Both the position numbers and the translations under genes were made by a program. Below the pieces are notes generated by a model, which did no database searches, had not been told where the DNA came from, and saw only the letters and a program-made list of their open reading frames with translations. DNA of 64,000 bases from Kingdonia uniflora (taxonomy: Eukaryota; Streptophyta; Magnoliopsida; Ranunculales; Circaeasteraceae): positions 1,054,001 through 1,118,000 of the forward strand of contig JACGCM010002017.1 of assembly GCA_014058105.1 (NCBI GenBank). The letters run 5' to 3'. Position 1 is the stretch's first letter. The number at the start of each line of letters is the position of its first letter. Shown piece by piece: positions 59,458-64,000 of this stretch.

Positions 59458-59655
59458 ATGGAGAGAAACAGAGGAGACCCAAATGCTTCTTTTTACAGCA
59501 ACATGATTGGGGATTTCGAGAGTAAGTAATCTATGACCATCACCTGTTTGATGTTTGTTTACCTTCCATGATTTTTTTTGAATGTTTTCATGATTTTGAA
59601 CTATTTGGTTTGTTTGGCAGATATTACCAATGAGTACAAGTTTTTTAGAGCTTGA
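59458..59655 (+). other. Possible two-exon mini gene piece
   Basis: ATG 59458 opens MERNRGDPNASFYSNMIGDF, followed at 59522 by a consensus GTAAGTAATC donor. TTTGGCAG at 59613-59620 continues in frame for 11 codons to TGA 59655. Good splice signals at both ends suggest a relic of a real gene; product not recognised. Confidence 0.2.
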
Positions 59656-59659
59656 TTAA

Positions 59660-60253
59660 ATGCAAAACCCGTTAAAGTTGTTGATTGAACGACAACCGTG
59701 GCATATTAATGACATCGGAGTACCTCATCCGACACATTTCCATCTCCGGACGGATGAGGACATTATGGAATGGCAAACAAAGATTATCGGGTCGAGTCGT
59801 AAGAGCCTTATTAGCTTTGTAGGGGCGGCTAGGCCTGGTGCACCGGATAACATACGGTCTATATTGATCAAACAATGTACGTCGAGAAATGGCGGGAATT
59901 GCCGGTTTCTCTACTGTATTTCCCGTGGTTACAATGAGCCAGAAATGGTTATCCAATTATTCATGGAATCAGAGTTTTGCTTGCAACCCCCAGGGGATAG
60001 TCCGACGAGGAAATCAGTATTCGACTCTCTTATATCGGGTTGTATTCCCGTGTTTTTCGACTCATTCACGGCTTACTACCAATACCCGTGGCACTTATCG
60101 GAGGACCACGAATGGTATTCCGTGTTTATAGATAAAGAAGATGTGAATGTGAGGGAGATGAAGGTGGATGTTGTGGAGAGGCTGATGAAGGTTTCTATGA
60201 ATGAGAGAGATGATATGAGAAGATACATCGCTTATGAACTCTTACTGGGGTAA
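59660..60253 (+). pseudogene. GT47 exostosin-family glycosyltransferase, partial
   Basis: 197 open codons matching the C-terminal half of plant GT47 (MUR3/xyloglucan galactosyltransferase-like) proteins: VPHPTHFHLRTDEDIMEWQ, SFVGAARPG, FCLQPPGDSPTRKSVFDSL, SGCIPVFF and the WHL...YSVFI block. The N-terminal membrane anchor and first half of the catalytic domain are absent, and the frame stops early at YELLLG. It is therefore a fragment truncated at both ends. These enzymes act in the Golgi on xyloglucan side chains. Confidence 0.7.
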
Positions 60254-60407
60254 GGACTTTTGGTCGTACTGTAATGCAATGTACTTGGTCTGATGAATGA
60301 TGGAGCTTCATGGTGAAACGAAATCATAAATGAAAACTTTTTTTTCTTTTCTGATTGCCTATATCATGCACATAAGTTCTTATGCTAATTTAACACTATT
60401 CACTGAG

Positions 60408-62005
60408 CCCTCAAGAGTAAGAGTTTCTATCAGACTTTGTCCAAGGAATACTGACGATCTCCAGTTTGACGCCGATTTTGCTGATTCTGTCGAACTACAG
60501 CCAGAGTTGAAGAGGTTAAAGTTGCGAAATAATACTGGAACTCTGAATCTTTCAAGTTTGATGAAGTGTTCACTGAAAATGCTTCTCAAAGACGTGTGCA
60601 TGACGGAGTAGCAAAACCTGTGGTGGAGGGTGTATTAAATGGGTATAACGGAACCGTGATGGCTTATGGTCAAACAGGTACTGGTAAAACATATACAGTA
60701 GGCCAACTGGGTAAAGACGACATATCTCAACGTGGCATGATGGTTAGAGCTATGGAGGATATACTTAAAAACACGTCTTCTACTTTAGATACAGTGGAAT
60801 TCTCTTACTTGCAGCTGTATTTGGAGCATACACAAGATCTTCTGGTGCCTGAAAATAATAACATCCCTATCGTTGAGGACTCAAAGACGGGTGAAATTTT
60901 CTTGCCTGGTGTCGAAGTAGTTAAAGTTAAAGACCTCGATCACTTTCTACAACTTTTGCAAATTGGCGAGGCAAACCACCATGTTGCAAATACAAAGATG
61001 AATATTGAATCTTCACCTAGTCATGCAATTCTTATGAAACTTGAGGAAATTGGCGCATGAGAAAGTAGGTAATGAGGTCTCTACTATGGAAAGTGACACA
61101 AAAAATGATTTGCAAATCCATGTTGTCGTACCTACTCTGCGGAAAAGCAAGCTGTTGATTGTGGATCTTGCAGGATCTGAAAGAATCTACCAATCTGGCA
61201 GCGAAGGTCACATGCTTGAAGAGGCTAAATTTATAAACCTTTCTCTCACTTCCCTTGGAAAGTGTATGAATACTTTAGCTGAGAACAGCCCACATATACC
61301 TACAAGAGATTCTAAGCTCACCAGATTGCTTCGTGATTCATTTGGAGGTACTGCAAGGACTTCACTCATAGTAACAATTGGGCCATCTGCAAGACACCAT
61401 TCAGAAACTGCAAGCACTATAATGTTTGGGCAACGAGCAATGAAAATAGTGAACATGTTGAAGCTCAAGGAAGAATTTGACTACGAAAGTCTATGTCGGA
61501 AACTTGAGAATTGTGTTGACTTTCTTACTGCAGAAATAGAAAGGCTACAGAAGTTGAGAGACGATGATAAGGAAGTGATGGAAAAGAAGATAATTGAGTA
61601 CCAAAACTCCTTTGCAGGGGCAGAAAAGAGCCTATCTGCAAGCTCTGAGTTATTAGAAAAGGAAAATAGTCGTTTGGAATTGGAGATCAAAAATTTGGTT
61701 GATGAACTAAATGATCAAAAATACCATAATGATTTGATGAGGGATGAAGTAGTACACATGAAAATGAGTTTAAAACAGAGGACAGAGGAAGCAAAACCAG
61801 CATGAGAACTTTACATATCAAAATTTACTTGCGGACACTACTCAGATGTATGAGAAGAAAATAGCAGAGATGATTGAACAACTCGAAGATGAGCATGCTC
61901 GGTCCAGAAGTGCACACGAACAGTTGGCCGTAGCCAAGCAAACTTTAATTGATCATCAGATGTCAATTCAGGTTCAGGTACAAAACGATATTGATGAACT
62001 AGCGA
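60408..62005 (+). pseudogene. Processed copy of an ARK-type kinesin (motor and coiled coil), broken
   Basis: Reads as one continuous cDNA-like stretch: SRVRVSIRLCPRN, VELQPELKRLKL, the P-loop GQTGTGKTYT, SSPSHAILM (switch I region), LLIVDLAGSER (switch II), NLSLTSLGKCMNTLAENSPHIP, and a coiled coil (YEKKIAEMIEQLEDEHARS). This order and wording is that of armadillo-repeat kinesins (ARK1-3). At least three frame changes occur (near 60535, 61040 and 61800), and no introns interrupt 1.6 kb although plant ARK genes are many-exon. The armadillo repeats are missing; similarity stops at a transposon end at 62006. Confidence 0.85.
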
Positions 62006-62060
62006 CAGGGGCGGAACTAGTAGTGGACTGACCCGGGCTATAGCCCGGGGTAAAATTTTG
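62006..62060 (+). mobile_element. Left end of a hAT-like element
   Basis: CAGGGGCGGAACTAG, a hAT-type terminus, begins exactly where kinesin similarity ends. It is followed by the 18-bp palindrome CCCGGGCTATAGCCCGGG at 62032-62049. No matching right end was found up to 64000, so extent is unknown. Confidence 0.45.
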
Positions 62061-63838
62061 CCAAAAAAATAAATAGTTTTATTTGTTCGCACCTCTCTTC
62101 CTCCACTCTACAGACTACAAACAAACTTTTCTTCCTGTAACTTTCTTCCTCTCTTCTCACACAAGACACAAGTCACACAACACAAGCCTTTCTTCTCTCA
62201 TTCTCTGGTTTTCTTCTGTCTTTCCTCAATCCTCTCTCTCATAACACAAGCCCGCCTCTCTTCCTCTACAAACAAACCTCCGATTTGATGAATTTGACGA
62301 ATTTCTTACCTTGTATCGCGCTTGGGAATCCAAGTTGTTTATAATTGACAAATTTGATTTCACCATACTAGGTATACTTTCTATCTCTCCAATTTTATGT
62401 GATTATGTTTGGGTTGTTTTTGATTTCTAGGGTTCTTAATTAAGTTTTTTTTTATGGTAATTACGGGTTTTAGTGCGCTTGGTGCTTGAATAATTGGATA
62501 CCTCTTTAGTGTGATTATCTGTGTTTTTGATGATTTTTTAGAATTGACCAATTTATCTTGGATAGGTGATCAAAAGTTTGTATAAACATTTTGCAATACT
62601 CCATAAGTGAATTTTGTTTGTTATTTCCCAAGTTCCATATCATCATTCCCTTTGATCTCCCCGAGTTATTGAAAATATTATATAAAATTTTCGTTTATTT
62701 AACACCCTCACTTATAATTCTACGAAATTCCCTATGCCCAACATATTGTTATCTCAGTTTCTCAAATTTCCTTTGATAAACTAACTTTCTCCTTAGATTT
62801 TCCGTTAATTTCAGAGCATACTAATTGACCCAAGTTCCATTTTTTTGTGATTTTCCCTTGTATCTCTTGCATATATGCTCTGAAACATATGATCTTGCCG
62901 AGAGTTTTTAAGATCGTTAGATGGGGTAACCATCTATAATTTATATTGTAAGAGTTATTTCGTCTTGATTTAGGATATACGTGATGATTCGACCATTGAT
63001 TAAAATTCCGGCTAGATATCATACATCAATATGATATTTTGGCATTGAAACCTGGGGGTATGATATATCGAAGCTATCTTGACGAGTATTTTTTTTATTT
63101 ATGTTTCAGCAGGATTCAGTACCAACCGCCAATATGATTGAAACCTTGTCACAAGACTCACCACAAATGAAATACTTTTTTCCCAGATAATAAAATTTAG
63201 TACAATAATATAATTTGAAGATTCCTAAAGAAAAATTACAATACATTTCATAGACATTCTAAGAAGCAGACTAGTTTGTCTTTTATCTTATTTTCATTAG
63301 ACTTCAGCAAACTCTTTAACAAGTAAAGAGCATGACAAAAGTTGAATTCAACCGCTATAAACCGTCATTAAATAAATATTTACTAACAAAACAGTTAAAA
63401 TACAACATTCTAGATATTTTGGGTACAAAATAAGTGCAGTAAAAACAGATGCAAAGTTTTGCAAGCTGTGCATCTCTCCTTGTAAACCAGAGAGCCAAAC
63501 CAGGAAAACGCAGTCCTGCAAAATAGAAATGAGCTAATTTAGCTTTTATTAAAGATGAGCTTAGAGAGATTTATTGGATAGCAGTACTTACAATAAACTG
63601 AATGATAGTATCGCTTAGTGTAGAAGAAAGTTATCATTATCGCCAGAAAAATGAAGAATGTCATAATCTGAAAGGGAATAAGGACTGTAAGAATGGTGCC
63701 ATATTCTTCATATAATATCACTAGATATATGAAATAAGATAGGGTTTACCAGAGTTGAATTGAATCTTGGTTTGATATCAAGTATGTAAGATCTTCTACA
63801 AAAATCATAATTTTTTTTATTGTCATTGTTGTGATGTA
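62061..63838. other. AT-rich region without recognisable genes
   Basis: CT-rich up to about 62290, then AT-rich. Part or all may belong to the element starting at 62006. No transposase or host exon could be supported. Confidence 0.4.
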
Positions 63839-64000
63839 AACTCAAATCATGTTCCCTTAAACTTATTTAGTATACGCAAAGAAATTACGTAATTAATTAA
63901 TAATATTAGTAATTTTATAAGGATATTTACTAATATTATTAATTAATTACGTAATTTCTTTGCGTATACTAAATAAGTTTAAGGGAACACGATTTGAGTT
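63839..64000. repeat. Long near-perfect inverted repeat (hairpin), at window edge
   Basis: Arms 63839-63912 and 63927-64000 are reverse complements over 74 bp with a single mismatch (A at 63849 against C at 63990), around a 14-nt loop. Arms start AACTCAAATC and may continue beyond the window. Looks like a foldback MITE or hairpin-RNA source; an assembly palindrome cannot be excluded. Confidence 0.9.

Noticed and set aside
1..64000. tRNA, rRNA or snoRNA genes
   Set aside because: No cloverleaf with A/B boxes or rRNA-like sequence was recognised; a tRNAscan/Infernal run would be needed to exclude them.

Overview
This window is nuclear DNA from a flowering plant, most likely a eudicot. Spliced genes with GT-AG introns encode plant-only families (auxin response factor, CSLG cellulose-synthase-like glycosyltransferase, plastid KAS I, TAP46), and most of the remaining sequence is transposable elements (LINE, Copia, Gypsy, hAT). 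All models are read from the sequence alone. Exon joins were placed by hand, using splice consensus, reading-frame continuity and family knowledge.

Layout. 1-8061 (minus): a decayed CSLG pseudogene whose first exon was split by a LINE (2568-7873, 14-bp perfect target duplication), with a second LINE running off the left edge. 8293-12100 (minus): CSLG-A, six exons, apparently intact. 13067-19072 (plus): TAP46, nine exons; intron 2 holds a 1.09-kb hAT-type element (perfect 8-bp target duplication) carrying a piece of a KORRIGAN-like endoglucanase gene. 20177-23463 (minus): an ARF of the ARF1/9/18 type, 14 exons, converging on TAP46. 23.5-29.7 kb: no gene seen. 29759-36696 (minus): KAS I; its GC-AG intron holds a short Copia element (30354-33111) with matching LTRs but only gag/protease coding.

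37-52.6 kb is repeat-dominated: an LTR remnant, a 3.5-kb hAT element with a dead ZMYM1-like transposase (42694-46158), a gutted Gypsy element (47537-50167, minus), a hAT transposase tail (50912-51871) and two small transit-peptide-like host fragments. 52628-56440 (plus): CSLG-B, six exons, same architecture as CSLG-A. 56764-57919 (plus): a secreted proline-rich protein ending in an ECA1/prolamin-like six-cysteine domain, with one frameshift. 58.9-62.0 kb (plus): a row of partial genes (half a histone H2A, part of a GT47 exostosin, an intron-free frameshifted ARK-type kinesin). The right edge is a 74-bp-arm hairpin.

How the genes relate: TAP46 (PP2A/TOR signalling), ARF (auxin transcription) and KAS I (plastid fatty-acid elongation) are independent single-copy-looking genes. 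The two CSLG genes and the CSLG pseudogene form a dispersed family cluster. CSLG proteins in several eudicots glucuronidate triterpenoid aglycones in saponin synthesis, so this cluster is the most likely specialised-metabolism locus here.
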